Positions 41,592-50,778 of a stretch of 64,000 nt of DNA are shown one piece after another. Source of the DNA: Kocuria sp. TGY1127_2 (GTDB taxonomy: Bacteria > Actinomycetota > Actinomycetes > Actinomycetales > Micrococcaceae); contig NZ_AP022834.1 in assembly GCF_013394385.1 (NCBI RefSeq), positions 2,852,001 through 2,916,000 of the forward strand, written 5' to 3'. The notes below the pieces were generated by a model. The model was not told where the DNA came from, did not search any database, and saw only the letters and a program-made list of their open reading frames with translations. Positions within the stretch are counted from its first letter, which is position 1, and the number at the start of each line of letters is the position of its first letter. The position numbers were made by a program, and so were the translations under genes.

Positions 41592-43088
41592 TTGAGTGCA
41601 CTTGATACAGTTCTGGCGGGTCGTTTGGACCTCCTGGGCGCAGATTCGGCAGCCGAGTACGTGGGTCTCGTTTCGGACATGTCGGAGCGCGTTGCTCGAC
41701 GCTTCGAGACGACCCAGGCACCTGCCACGGACACCCCCATCGCGGAATTACACCGCCGTGTCGATGAAATGGACCTGGATGCAGAGCCCATTGGAGGCAC
41801 CCGCGCCGTGGAGGAAATCGACAGACTCTTCCTGGAAGAGGCCGTGTGGTTCCATCACCCGGACTACCTCGCGCATCTGAACTGCCCGGTGGACGTCAAC
41901 GCGGTCGCCGCGGAGACGGCGTTGGCTGCGGTCAATACCTCGGTGGACACCTTCGACCAATCCCGGATCGGAACCCTCATCGAACGCCGACTCATCGAAT
42001 GGACCGCACAGAAGATCGGCTTTCCTCAAGGCGACGGGGTTTTCACCTCCGGCGGCACACAGTCGAACCTCCAAGCACTTTTCCTGGCCCGCGAAGCAGC
42101 ATTGCAGGGGTTCCGAGGAACGCAGCGCAGTGAACGTCAGTCCCGACTGATCATCCTGACCAGCGAAGAAAGCCATTTCAGCGTGGACAAGTCGGCCCTG
42201 CTCCTGGGACTGGCCGACGACGCCGTCGTCACGGTCGGCTCGGATGCCGAGGGGCGTATGGACTCGACATCGCTGGAACAGCATCTCAGGGATGCACTGA
42301 GCGCCGGAAAGATCCCCATGGCGATCAGCGCGACCGCCGGAACCACCGACCGCGGAATGATCGATCCGTTGCCTCAGATCGCCAAGATTGCGGAACGCTA
42401 CGACATCTGGTTCCATGCCGACGCCGCCTATGGTGGAGCTTTGCTCGTCTCCCCTACTCGGCGCGACCTGCTCACCGGCCTCGATCGGGCGCGGAGCGTC
42501 ACCGTGGACTTTCACAAGGGTTTCTTCCAACCGGTTTCCTCCTCAGCGCTGATCCTTCAGAACCCGGAAGACTTCCGACTGGGGACCTGGCACGCCGAAT
42601 ACCTCAACCCTGAGGAATCGGACGAGCCCAACCAGGTGGACAAATCCCTTCAGACCACCCGCCGTTTTGACGCCCTCAAGCTCTTCGCGACCCTTCGGGG
42701 CACCGGGGCAGGCGCCGTCGGTCAGGCCGTCGATCGCGTCATCGACCTGGCACACGAGGTTCACGAGGTGATCGACGATCACCCGGCATTGCAGCTCGTC
42801 TCGGGATCGGACCTTTCTACCGTGGTCTTCCGGTGGCAGCCTGAGGGCGTTTCGGATCTTGACGCCGATGCATTGGTGGCTCCCATCCGTCGTCACTTCC
42901 AGGAATCCGGCCGAGTCCTCGTCGCCAAAACGGTGATCGGGGGCCGCCCCTGCCTCAAGCTGACACTGCTCAATCCCGGAACCGAGCTCGACCGCATCGC
43001 ACAGCGTCTGGAAGACATCTCCGATCTGGCCGCTCGTGTGCATGAACGGACCGCTCGGCACGCTCACGATCTCGAGGAGACCTCCTAA
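41592..43088 (+). CDS. desA: DesA-like PLP-dependent lysine decarboxylase
   Basis: 498 residues of the group II pyridoxal-phosphate decarboxylases. HHPDYLAHLNCPVDVNA, DGVFTSGGTQSNLQALFLAR and the PLP lysine in VTVDFHKGFFQP (about residue 309) are all present. In desferrioxamine pathways it converts L-lysine to cadaverine; diaminobutyrate decarboxylases look similar, so the call leans on the hydroxylase and NIS synthetase that follow. TTG 41592 fits the N-terminal alignment of homologues, has no Shine-Dalgarno and lies just after a -10-like element within the iron box, so translation is probably leaderless. Confidence 0.88.
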   Translation: MSALDTVLAGRLDLLGADSAAEYVGLVSDMSERVARRFETTQAPATDTPIAELHRRVDEMDLDAEPIGGTRAVEEIDRLFLEEAVWFHHPDYLAHLNCPVDVNAVAAETALAAVNTSVDTFDQSRIGTLIERRLIEWTAQKIGFPQGDGVFTSGGTQSNLQALFLAREAALQGFRGTQRSERQSRLIILTSEESHFSVDKSALLLGLADDAVVTVGSDAEGRMDSTSLEQHLRDALSAGKIPMAISATAGTTDRGMIDPLPQIAKIAERYDIWFHADAAYGGALLVSPTRRDLLTGLDRARSVTVDFHKGFFQPVSSSALILQNPEDFRLGTWHAEYLNPEESDEPNQVDKSLQTTRRFDALKLFATLRGTGAGAVGQAVDRVIDLAHEVHEVIDDHPALQLVSGSDLSTVVFRWQPEGVSDLDADALVAPIRRHFQESGRVLVAKTVIGGRPCLKLTLLNPGTELDRIAQRLEDISDLAARVHERTARHAHDLEETS

Positions 43089-44408
43089 ATGACTCAGCCT
43101 GCACCCGCGGACCAAGTTTACGACCTCGTCGGCATCGGCATCGGCCCGTTCAATCTCGGACTCGCATGCTTGAGCGATCCATTGGACGAGGTCGACGCCC
43201 TCTTCTTCGATGAAAACGACGGCTTCGCGTGGCATCACGGAATGATGCTCGAGGACGCCACGATCCAGGTGCCGTTCCTGGCGGACATGGTCTCGATGGC
43301 CGATCCGACCTCCCGGTTCTCATTTCTGAACTGGCTCAAGCAAACCGGACGTCTCTACCCTTTCTACATTCGTGAGGACTTCCATCCGCTTCGCCGCGAA
43401 TACGACGCCTACTGCCGCTGGGCCGCAGAACAGTTGACTAATCTGCGCTGGCAACATCGCGTGGAATCGGTCGATTACCTCGAGGAGCAGGACCTGTTTC
43501 TCGTCACTTCCCTCTCGTCCCAAGGGGTCGAAAAGCACCTCGCACGGCACATCGTGACAGGAATCGGGACCGGGCCTCGAATCCCCCAGTCCCTCCAGGG
43601 CCTCGAGCGGAACGTGCGGCATTCTTCTCGCTTCTTGAACGATCGTGAGGAACTCGTGGGGTCCGAATCCATCGCGATCATCGGCAGCGGGCAATCGGCA
43701 GCCGAGATCTACCTGGACCTGCTGAATTCGCAGAAGGACCACGGTTACCGACTCGACTGGATCACGCGATCGCCGCGGTTCTTCCCGATGGAAGACACCA
43801 AACTCACACTCGAGCTGACGTCTCCGGAATACGTACGGCACTTCCACGGCCTTCCGGAAGGGATGCGGGACCGCCTGGGCCGGGAGCAACGCGGCCTGTA
43901 CAAGGGGATCAGCATGAGCACGATCGATGATGTCTACGAAGCGCTCTACAGGGAATCCTTCGAACGCTCTGTTCCGACGACGTTGCTGACCAACACCGCC
44001 GTCGTCGGCTCCGAATGGCTCCCGGGAGAAGACGTAATCTCTCTGTCCCTGCGGCACGAAGAGACTGGAGAGACGACGGAAAGATCTGCCCAGCAGCTCG
44101 TTCTCGCAACCGGTTATTCCCCTCGCGATCCCGTCTTCCTGAGGCCTGTGGAAGGCCTCATCAAGCGGGACCAGGCGGGCCGGTTCGACGTCGACCTCGA
44201 ATTCCACGTCGATACCTTGGGCGGCCGCATCTTCGTTCAGAACGCCGAAGAGCACACTCACGGATTGACCGCACCCGACCTGGGCATGGGCGCCTGGCGC
44301 AATGCCACCATTCTCAAACAGATCACCGGCCGAGAGGTCTACCCGATCGAGCGGAACATCGCGTTCCAGGACTTCGGTACCTCCCAGGCCAAGGAGGACA
44401 TCAAGTGA
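43089..44408 (+). CDS. desB: DesB-like L-lysine/cadaverine N-hydroxylase
   Basis: 439 residues of the IucD/SidA/PvdA flavoprotein N-hydroxylase family. FAD-binding GIGIGPFNLGLAC lies at about 13-25, VPFLADMVSMADPTSRFSFL follows, the NADPH motif IIGSGQSAAEIYLDLL lies at about 197-212, and the family ATGY motif at VLATGYSPRDP (about 340). It hydroxylates a terminal amine of cadaverine (or lysine) with NADPH and O2. Its ATG directly follows the desA TAA, with GAGGAG upstream, and its stop overlaps the next start by four bases. Confidence 0.9.
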   Translation: MTQPAPADQVYDLVGIGIGPFNLGLACLSDPLDEVDALFFDENDGFAWHHGMMLEDATIQVPFLADMVSMADPTSRFSFLNWLKQTGRLYPFYIREDFHPLRREYDAYCRWAAEQLTNLRWQHRVESVDYLEEQDLFLVTSLSSQGVEKHLARHIVTGIGTGPRIPQSLQGLERNVRHSSRFLNDREELVGSESIAIIGSGQSAAEIYLDLLNSQKDHGYRLDWITRSPRFFPMEDTKLTLELTSPEYVRHFHGLPEGMRDRLGREQRGLYKGISMSTIDDVYEALYRESFERSVPTTLLTNTAVVGSEWLPGEDVISLSLRHEETGETTERSAQQLVLATGYSPRDPVFLRPVEGLIKRDQAGRFDVDLEFHVDTLGGRIFVQNAEEHTHGLTAPDLGMGAWRNATILKQITGREVYPIERNIAFQDFGTSQAKEDIK

Positions 44409-46753
44409 CGACCACTGTCCAAACGACCCCGAACCAACACTCCGCGGACCCCAGCTCCTGGACCGTCCGTCCGGTCGACCCCGCAACCGATTCATTCGTC
44501 CTCACTGAGTGGCTGAGGCATCCGGCATCGTACTTCTGGCAGATGCAGGATGCCACCGAAGAAACGACGCGGAAGTACCTCGCGGACATCGCCGCAGACG
44601 ATGCGCAGAACGCCTGGATGATTTGCGATAACGGGCAACCGATCGGCTACGCCGAAACCTATGATCCGGCGCGCGTGCTCCTGGCGGAGGTCTTCGACGC
44701 TCGGCAGTCAGACGTCGGAATGCACCTGCTGGTCGCTCCCCCTCCGCAGGATCCGGCTCAGCGCCGCAGCGGCCTGACGAGTCGCGTGATGCGTGCCGTC
44801 GTCGACCATTGCGTCCATGAGTTAGGGGCCCGCCGCCTCGTGGTGGAGCCCGACGTGCGCAACCGGGCGGTCGAAGCCAAGAACAGGGAAGTCGGTTTCC
44901 GGTTCATCCGCGAAATCGATCTCCCCGGTAAGACCGCGGCGCTGAGCATCGTCGAAGCAGAACAGGCTGGACACCCGGCCCCGGATGATCCCGCACCCCA
45001 TCTACACCCCGAGTACATGGAACCGGCACAGCGTCATGTGATCGCCAAGGCGCTCGCCGAGTTCAGCCACGAACACCTGATTCACCCCGAACATCTTGAA
45101 GAGGATCTTTGGGAACTCTCTGTTCCGGGCGGCTCCGTATACCGCTTCTGCGGCGAGGTCCTGTACCTCAACCACTGGTCCATCGACGAAGCTTCGATCA
45201 CCCGCCACGCGGTGGGCAGTCCGGAAGGTCTGCCTCTCAACGCGCAGGAGTTCGTGGCGGAGATGCACCAGAGCCTGGGCATCCCGGAAAAGCTCTTGGG
45301 GACCTACCTCGAAGAGCTCGCGTCCACCCTGGCCAGCGCCGCGTTCAAGAATTTCCGCGGCGGGCCCACTGCCGGCCAGCTCGCACACGGCAGATCGGAT
45401 ATCGACGTAGCTGGTGACTTCCAGCAGACCGAGGCCGCGATGACCGAAGGCCACCCGTGCTTCGTGGCGACCAACGGTCGAATCGGGTTCGGGCTGGAAG
45501 AATTCCGACGCTACGCACCCGAGGCGGGCTCACGGTTCCGCTACGTGTGGGTTGCCGCGCACAGGGAAGACGCCGTCCTCGAGGTTTCGAGGTCGAGCAC
45601 CGAGGATCAGCACTGGGCCTCGGAGCTGTCCCTCGAAACTCGACAGTCCTTCACGTCCAGGCTCACCCACTTGGGGCTCGACCCGGAGGACTACGTGTGG
45701 ATCCCAGTCCACCCGTGGCAGTTCCAGCACCGCATCTCGATCAGCTTCGCACCGGATATCGCCTCCCGTCGCCTGGTGGTTCTCGGTGAGGCCTCGGACG
45801 AGTACCAGCCACAGCAGTCTATTCGGACGGCATTCAACCGGAGCACTCCTTCGAAGTCCTACATCAAGACGGCGCTCTCGATCCAAAACATGGGCTTCCT
45901 GCGTGGGCTCTCTCCTGCATACATGCGAGCGACGCCCGCGATCAACGATTGGGTCGCCGACCTGGTTCGCGGCGATGAGCTCTTGCGAGAGGTCAACTTC
46001 GATGTCCTCCGTGAACATGCCTCCATCGGCTACACCGGGGACGCTTACCATGCGACCCAGACCAAGTCGGATCAGCAGAAGATGCTCGCTGCCCTGTGGC
46101 GCGAGAGCCCCCTTCCCAAGTTGGACGAGGGCGAGCGCATCCTCACGATGGCATCGCTGCTTCATCGGGATGTCCACGGGCGGTCCGTCATCGCCGAGCT
46201 GATCAAGGCCTCGGGAACCGACGCGAAGGCCTGGCTCCGCGAGTACCTGACCGCTTATCTGACCCCGGTCCTGCACTGCTTGGAAGGCCACGATCTGGCC
46301 TTCATGCCGCACGGAGAAAATCTGATCCTGCGGATGAAGGGGGGCCGTGTCATTGGGGCTTTCATGAAGGACATCGGCGAGGAAGCGGCCATCATCGGCG
46401 AGCGTGCGCTGCCCGAGGAGATATCGCGCATGCGTCACGTGATCGACGACGCCGAGGCGTCGCAGCTCATCTTCACCGACGTGTTCGTGGGGGTTCTCCG
46501 GCATATCGCCGGGATCCTGCACCAGGAAGGCATGATCGACCAGGTGGAGTTCTGGACGCTGGTGAGAGACAACGTCGATGCCTACCGGGCTCGAGGGCTG
46601 CCGCGGCGACGACACCTGGATCTGGAGGTCCCCGAGTTCCGGCACTCTTGCCTCAACCGGCTCCAACTCCGCAACACCCTGGAGATGGTGGACCTGCAGG
46701 ACGCCTCAGGCTCCCTGATCTACACAGGGAGCCTGAAGAATCCGATCGGTTAG
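44405..46753 (+). CDS. desCD: DesC-DesD fusion: GNAT acyltransferase plus NIS synthetase
   Basis: GTG 44405 overlaps desB (GTGA); 782 residues. Residues about 15-185 form an IucB/DesC-type GNAT acyltransferase: HPASYFWQMQD, GYAETYDPARVL, LEPDVRN-like VVEPDVRNRAV and GFRFIREIDLPGKTAAL. After a short linker, residues about 200-782 form an IucA/IucC-type siderophore synthetase: HPCFVATNGRIGFG, TPSKSYIKTALSIQNM and FMPHGENLILRMKGG with its conserved ATP-binding residues. The acyltransferase should succinylate or acetylate N-hydroxycadaverine and the synthetase condense and cyclise units into a desferrioxamine-like product. In Streptomyces these are two genes. No siderophore exporter or receptor is adjacent. 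Confidence 0.9.
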   Translation: MTTTVQTTPNQHSADPSSWTVRPVDPATDSFVLTEWLRHPASYFWQMQDATEETTRKYLADIAADDAQNAWMICDNGQPIGYAETYDPARVLLAEVFDARQSDVGMHLLVAPPPQDPAQRRSGLTSRVMRAVVDHCVHELGARRLVVEPDVRNRAVEAKNREVGFRFIREIDLPGKTAALSIVEAEQAGHPAPDDPAPHLHPEYMEPAQRHVIAKALAEFSHEHLIHPEHLEEDLWELSVPGGSVYRFCGEVLYLNHWSIDEASITRHAVGSPEGLPLNAQEFVAEMHQSLGIPEKLLGTYLEELASTLASAAFKNFRGGPTAGQLAHGRSDIDVAGDFQQTEAAMTEGHPCFVATNGRIGFGLEEFRRYAPEAGSRFRYVWVAAHREDAVLEVSRSSTEDQHWASELSLETRQSFTSRLTHLGLDPEDYVWIPVHPWQFQHRISISFAPDIASRRLVVLGEASDEYQPQQSIRTAFNRSTPSKSYIKTALSIQNMGFLRGLSPAYMRATPAINDWVADLVRGDELLREVNFDVLREHASIGYTGDAYHATQTKSDQQKMLAALWRESPLPKLDEGERILTMASLLHRDVHGRSVIAELIKASGTDAKAWLREYLTAYLTPVLHCLEGHDLAFMPHGENLILRMKGGRVIGAFMKDIGEEAAIIGERALPEEISRMRHVIDDAEASQLIFTDVFVGVLRHIAGILHQEGMIDQVEFWTLVRDNVDAYRARGLPRRRHLDLEVPEFRHSCLNRLQLRNTLEMVDLQDASGSLIYTGSLKNPIG
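46706..46736. terminator. 12-bp perfect hairpin inside the 3' end of desCD
   Basis: TCAGGCTCCCTG, loop ATCTACA, CAGGGAGCCTGA. It lies in codons 17-27 from the end of desCD and about 33 bases beyond the convergent formate dehydrogenase stop. There is no T-run on either side; it may terminate the leftward transcript or protect both 3' ends. Confidence 0.5.
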
Positions 46754-46768
46754 GCCCTTGGTGCCGTT

Positions 46769-47959
46769 TTAGTTGCCAGTGCTCCCGGGACTGGAGTTGC
46801 CATCCGTGGAATAGGAGGCTGCTCCAGTTCCAGCGAGCTTGCCGCCGTCGACGATCTTGTACTCATCGCGCAACGGACGGCTCGCGAAGAAGTCCTCCAG
46901 AACCTCGCGGGTTCCCGCTGCATAACGGGCCTGCGCCGAAAGCGTGGTACCGGATACGTGCGGTGTCATCGCGTTATTCGGCATGGTCCGCCAGGGGTGG
47001 TCCACGGCCGGAGGCTGCGGGTACCACACATCGCCTGCGTAACCGGCCAGCTGACCGGATTCAAGAGCCTTCACGACGTCGTCGCGCACCATAATCTCTG
47101 CTCGCGCGGTGTTGACGATGTAGGAACCGCGACGCATCGAGTTGATGAGCTTCTCGTCAAAGAGGTGGTACGTCGCCGGCACAAGCGGCGAATGCACGGA
47201 GATGATGTCCACGTTCTCGGCGAGATTCTCGACCGAATCGTGGAAGGTCATACCCAGTTCATTCTCGACTTCTTCCGGGAGTCGATGAGTATCGAAATAA
47301 TGCAGATGCACGCCAAAGGGTTTGAGCCGTTTGGCCAAAGCGCGGCCGATACGTCCCGCAGCAATGATGCCCACGTCAAAGCCCTCGACGTCGTAAGCCC
47401 GTGAAACACAGTCGGCGATGTTCCAGCCGCCATTCACGGCCCACTCATGGGAAGGAACGAAGTTACGGACGAGGTTCAGGATCTGCATGACCGCGTGTTC
47501 GGCAACGGAGATGCTGTTCGAGTAGGTCACCTCGGCAACCGTGATCCCAGCCTTCATCGCCGCATCGAGGTCCGTGTGATCCGAACCGATACCCGCGGTC
47601 AGTGCCAGCTTGAGCTTCGGAGCCTTGGCGATGCGATCGGCCGACAGGTACGCAGGCCAGAAGGGCTGAGAAATGACGACATCGGATTCCGGAAGGTATT
47701 TCTCGAACTCCGAATCCTCTCCGTCCTTATCGGAAGTGACGATCAGTTTGTGCCCCTGGGACTCGAGGTATTCGCGGAGACCCAGCTCACCGGAGACGCA
47801 TCCCAACAATGCCCCGGGCTTGAAGTCGATGGCCTCGGGGCTGGGAAGACCCTGCCCACCGTCGTACTGAGTGGGCAGTTGAGGAATCGAGTCCCGCGCG
47901 TATTTCGGGGGATATCCGGTGACGGGGTCGGGGTACAGGACGCAAAGCACTGTTGCCAT
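46769..47959 (-). CDS. fdh: NAD-dependent formate dehydrogenase
   Basis: 396 residues, the size of single-subunit NAD+-dependent formate dehydrogenases of the D-2-hydroxyacid dehydrogenase superfamily. VISQPFWPAYLSADRI (substrate-binding region), AGIGSDHTDL (Asn replaced by Ser in the usual GSNH?, see variant) and NAD motif VGIIAAGRIGRALAK are visible. So are HSPLVPATYHLFD, the Arg in VNTARAEI and the catalytic His in MTPHVSGTT. It oxidises formate to CO2 with NAD+, yielding reducing power and detoxifying formate. A LysR-type regulator gene lies upstream on the same strand, 130 bases away. Confidence 0.88.
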   Translation of the reverse strand: MATVLCVLYPDPVTGYPPKYARDSIPQLPTQYDGGQGLPSPEAIDFKPGALLGCVSGELGLREYLESQGHKLIVTSDKDGEDSEFEKYLPESDVVISQPFWPAYLSADRIAKAPKLKLALTAGIGSDHTDLDAAMKAGITVAEVTYSNSISVAEHAVMQILNLVRNFVPSHEWAVNGGWNIADCVSRAYDVEGFDVGIIAAGRIGRALAKRLKPFGVHLHYFDTHRLPEEVENELGMTFHDSVENLAENVDIISVHSPLVPATYHLFDEKLINSMRRGSYIVNTARAEIMVRDDVVKALESGQLAGYAGDVWYPQPPAVDHPWRTMPNNAMTPHVSGTTLSAQARYAAGTREVLEDFFASRPLRDEYKIVDGGKLAGTGAASYSTDGNSSPGSTGN

Positions 47960-48089
47960 GAGCTCTCCTTAGAAAGACGAAGCGCTCGCCGCTTCGTTAT
48001 CGACTTCACCCTTGAGTCTTCTCGCCCTCCCAAGAAGGTGTCCAAGACTTTATGTCGACCAACCCATAGGCAACGCTTATTGGTTCACG

Positions 48090-49022
48090 TCAGCCCGGGA
48101 AAGATCCCCCCGCCAACCCCAGTCTCAGTCTTTTCTCGATCCGATCCGGCCGGGTCTGGGCGAAGAGCGCCTCGACCAGAACCGAACCCGGGGTCACGCC
48201 ATGGGCCACGAGTCCCACCCGTGGGTGTACAAGTTGTTCGAGCGGTATCACGCGGATCTCCGGTGGAAGGTCGAATCCGAGGAGCCATTGTTGTGCGACC
48301 ACGCTGGTCCATCGTCCAGTGCGCACCAGGGCAAACAGTGACGCCAGAGAGTCTGTCTCCACGCCGGGGTCCGCGACGAGGCCGCGTGAGCTCAGGGCCT
48401 CGTCCACGAGTTGCCGACCTCGCATACCCCTGTTGATCAGGCACAGCGGATAATCGACGACGTCGTCCCAGCCGAACTCCTCATCCCTCACGTGGCCCAG
48501 GAGGTCTTCGTGAGCCACCAGGACGTGTCTTTCGGTATAGAGCGGGAGCACCGACAGGTCGGCGTCGTCATATTCGTCGAGGTAGATCACGCCTGCATCC
48601 AGTTCAAAAGCCCCTATCCGCTGGATGATCTCCGAGGAACGCAGACTCGATTCGAGGTTGATCTTGACTCGCGGGTGCTTGGATCGGAAGGGGTCCACCA
48701 GAAGCGAGATGGTGCTCGAGGCCGCCGGGATGACGCCGATCTTCAACGTCCCCGAAAGCCCCGAGCGCATGGCCTCGATCTCCTCGCCCAGGGAGGAATG
48801 GTCCTTGAGGATGCGTTGGGCCCACACCAGCACCCGGTCCCCCTCTGGAGTCAGGCCTTGGTAGTTCTGTCGCCGCTTAACCAGCGGAACTCCCAGTTCT
48901 TTCTCCAGCTTGTGAATCGACTCGGACAGCGCGGGTTGGGAGACAAAACAAGCTTTCGCCGCACGAGCGAAGTGCCCTTCGCGGGCCAGAGTGACGAAGT
49001 ATTCGAGCTGACGAAATTGCAT
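48090..49022 (-). CDS. LysR-family regulator next to formate dehydrogenase
   Basis: 310 residues. The N-terminal winged helix-turn-helix is MQFRQLEYFVTLAREGHFAR, then CFVSQPALSESIHKLEKELG (about 26-45), followed by a periplasmic-binding-like co-inducer domain from about residue 90 (LSGTLKIGVIPAASSTI). It lies immediately upstream of the formate dehydrogenase gene in the same direction, a position frequently seen for regulators of single-gene formate dehydrogenases, and may activate it in response to formate. Start ATG 49022 is well supported by the family N-terminus. Confidence 0.86.
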   Translation of the reverse strand: MQFRQLEYFVTLAREGHFARAAKACFVSQPALSESIHKLEKELGVPLVKRRQNYQGLTPEGDRVLVWAQRILKDHSSLGEEIEAMRSGLSGTLKIGVIPAASSTISLLVDPFRSKHPRVKINLESSLRSSEIIQRIGAFELDAGVIYLDEYDDADLSVLPLYTERHVLVAHEDLLGHVRDEEFGWDDVVDYPLCLINRGMRGRQLVDEALSSRGLVADPGVETDSLASLFALVRTGRWTSVVAQQWLLGFDLPPEIRVIPLEQLVHPRVGLVAHGVTPGSVLVEALFAQTRPDRIEKRLRLGLAGGSFPG

Positions 49023-49057
49023 ACTTTATTGCACCACGCCTCCCTGTGGGGTTCTGG

Positions 49058-50620
49058 CTACATCGGCGTCAGTCCCATCTGTCCGGCTCGGGTGTAGAAA
49101 CGGGCGGAGAGCTGCTTGGGCGCTTGATCGTCCTTCTCGATCCAGTCGACCGAATAGAAGTTCGACACCATGTCGTTGGGTGTGACCGTCACGTGCACGT
49201 AACCCCGGCGGCCGTCGTAGTGCTTGACGTAGGGGTGCTGGATCCAGTCCGACGTGTTCTTGTCGGCCTTCGCACCATCGCCGTCCGAAGAGACCGATGT
49301 ACACACGAGCTCGACGCCGGTCGTGCGACTTGCCGGGTCCTTGAAGTCTGCCTTGAGCTCCGTGGCCGCGTGCTTGTGAATATCGCCCGCCAACATAACT
49401 GGGTTGGACGCGCGGCTCATGGCATCGAGCATCCGATTGCGCGCGGCCGGATAACCGTCCCACATGTCCACGCGGTCGTCCGTGATCGGCGTCAGCACCA
49501 CGCCGTTGGCCAAGATGTTCCAGGTCGCCGGACTGGTCCTGAGTTGATGGGCGACCCAAGCTTCCTGGTTGCCCCCCAGGATCGTACGGTTCGGATCGGT
49601 ACGGTCTGCCTCGTCCTTGGGCGCCGGGTCGCGGAATTGGCGGCTGTCCAACAACGAGAAGCGGATCAGGTTGCCGACGTCGATCGACGTCGTGATGTCG
49701 CTGGTGTCCCCTTGAGGCAGAGCCTCGATGTCGAGGGGCATGTTCTCGTAGAAAGCCCGGTATGCTACGGCGATCCGCTCCCGGAAAGAGGGATCCGGGG
49801 TCGTGGCCGCTGGAATCTTTCCGGTGTAATTGTTCTGGACCTCGTGGTCGTCCCAGATCGCGGCCGTTGCCACGCGGGCGTGGACGTCCTGAAGGTGCTG
49901 GTCGGTTTTGAACAGCGAGTACCGCAGCCGGTACTGCTCCAAGGTCCTGCACTCAACAGCATGTGCCGGCCCGACCTCGGCACCTTGCCGCCACAGGTTG
50001 TCTTCCGTGATGCCGTATTCGTAGATGTAATCGCCGAGGAAGAGGACCAGGTCAAGGTTCTTTTCCGCCGCAAGATGCTTATGTGCGGTGTAATGCCCGT
50101 GATACCAGGCCTGGCAGGATACGAACCCGAAAGAGAATGTGGAGACAGATGCGCCAGCGGCGGGCAGAGTTCGGAAACGACCCACGCGGCTGAACTGTTC
50201 ACCCACGCGGAACCGGTAGAAGTATTCCGTCCCCGCGCGCAGTCCTTCGACCCGAGGGTGGACGGAGTGCGCCAGCTCCGGCTGGGCAAGGGCGTCGCCT
50301 TCCTTCTCGATTCCGACGAAGTTCGCGTTTCTGGAGACCTGCCAGTTCACGGCGATAGGACGCTGGGGCATTCCGCCATGTCCGTCCTCGGCGAGCGGTT
50401 GCGGGGTCAAACGGGTCCAGAGAACGACGCCGTCCGGCCGCGGTGCCCCACTGGCCACGCCCAAACCGAAGGGCTCGTTGATCGTGGTACCGGTTGTTGC
50501 GGAGGCTTCGGCACTGGGGATGTTGATTCCCAAAGCGATGGCGGTGGCGGAGACGCCACTGAGGTGAAGGAGACTCCTTCGGCTGAGACCTTTGGCTTCT
50601 GAATGCGATGCATTGTGCAC
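49058..50620 (-). CDS. phoD: PhoD-family alkaline phosphatase, Tat-exported
   Basis: GTG 50620 with GAGG upstream; 520 residues. A twin-arginine signal (KGLSRRSLLHLSGVS) with an AEA cleavage site near residue 40 directs export by Tat. The N-terminal Fn3-like PhoD domain is followed by the metallophosphoesterase: FSFGFVSCQAWY, FLGDYIYEYG, IWDDHEVQNNY and VMLAGDIHKH carry the Fe/Ca-binding Asp, Asn and His residues. It releases phosphate from phosphomono- and diesters, including wall teichoic acid in some species. A pair of TTCACC repeats 11 bases apart lies about 97 bases upstream, consistent with PhoP control. Confidence 0.92.
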   Translation of the reverse strand: MHNASHSEAKGLSRRSLLHLSGVSATAIALGINIPSAEASATTGTTINEPFGLGVASGAPRPDGVVLWTRLTPQPLAEDGHGGMPQRPIAVNWQVSRNANFVGIEKEGDALAQPELAHSVHPRVEGLRAGTEYFYRFRVGEQFSRVGRFRTLPAAGASVSTFSFGFVSCQAWYHGHYTAHKHLAAEKNLDLVLFLGDYIYEYGITEDNLWRQGAEVGPAHAVECRTLEQYRLRYSLFKTDQHLQDVHARVATAAIWDDHEVQNNYTGKIPAATTPDPSFRERIAVAYRAFYENMPLDIEALPQGDTSDITTSIDVGNLIRFSLLDSRQFRDPAPKDEADRTDPNRTILGGNQEAWVAHQLRTSPATWNILANGVVLTPITDDRVDMWDGYPAARNRMLDAMSRASNPVMLAGDIHKHAATELKADFKDPASRTTGVELVCTSVSSDGDGAKADKNTSDWIQHPYVKHYDGRRGYVHVTVTPNDMVSNFYSVDWIEKDDQAPKQLSARFYTRAGQMGLTPM

Positions 50621-50715
50621 GGCTTGTACCTCACTGATGTGTGATTGCTGGGGTGACGAACCCGATCACGCTATCCAGTGAGGATTTCCGCCAAGGAAAC
50701 TATAGGAACTTATGT

Positions 50716-50737
50716 ATTCACCGCACTTTCACCTCTC
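50716..50737 (+). promoter_or_regulatory. Candidate PHO box (two 11-nt direct repeats)
   Basis: ATTCACCGCAC (50716-50726) followed directly by TTTCACCTCTC (50727-50737). Actinobacterial PhoP binds 11-nt repeat units of the form GTTCACCNNNN; six of seven core bases match in each unit. The box lies about 97 bases upstream of phoD, on the strand opposite to transcription. Confidence 0.5.
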
Positions 50738-50778
50738 CGTGCGAAAGGCTCACGCGTTTTCACGCCACAGTTTCCGGC

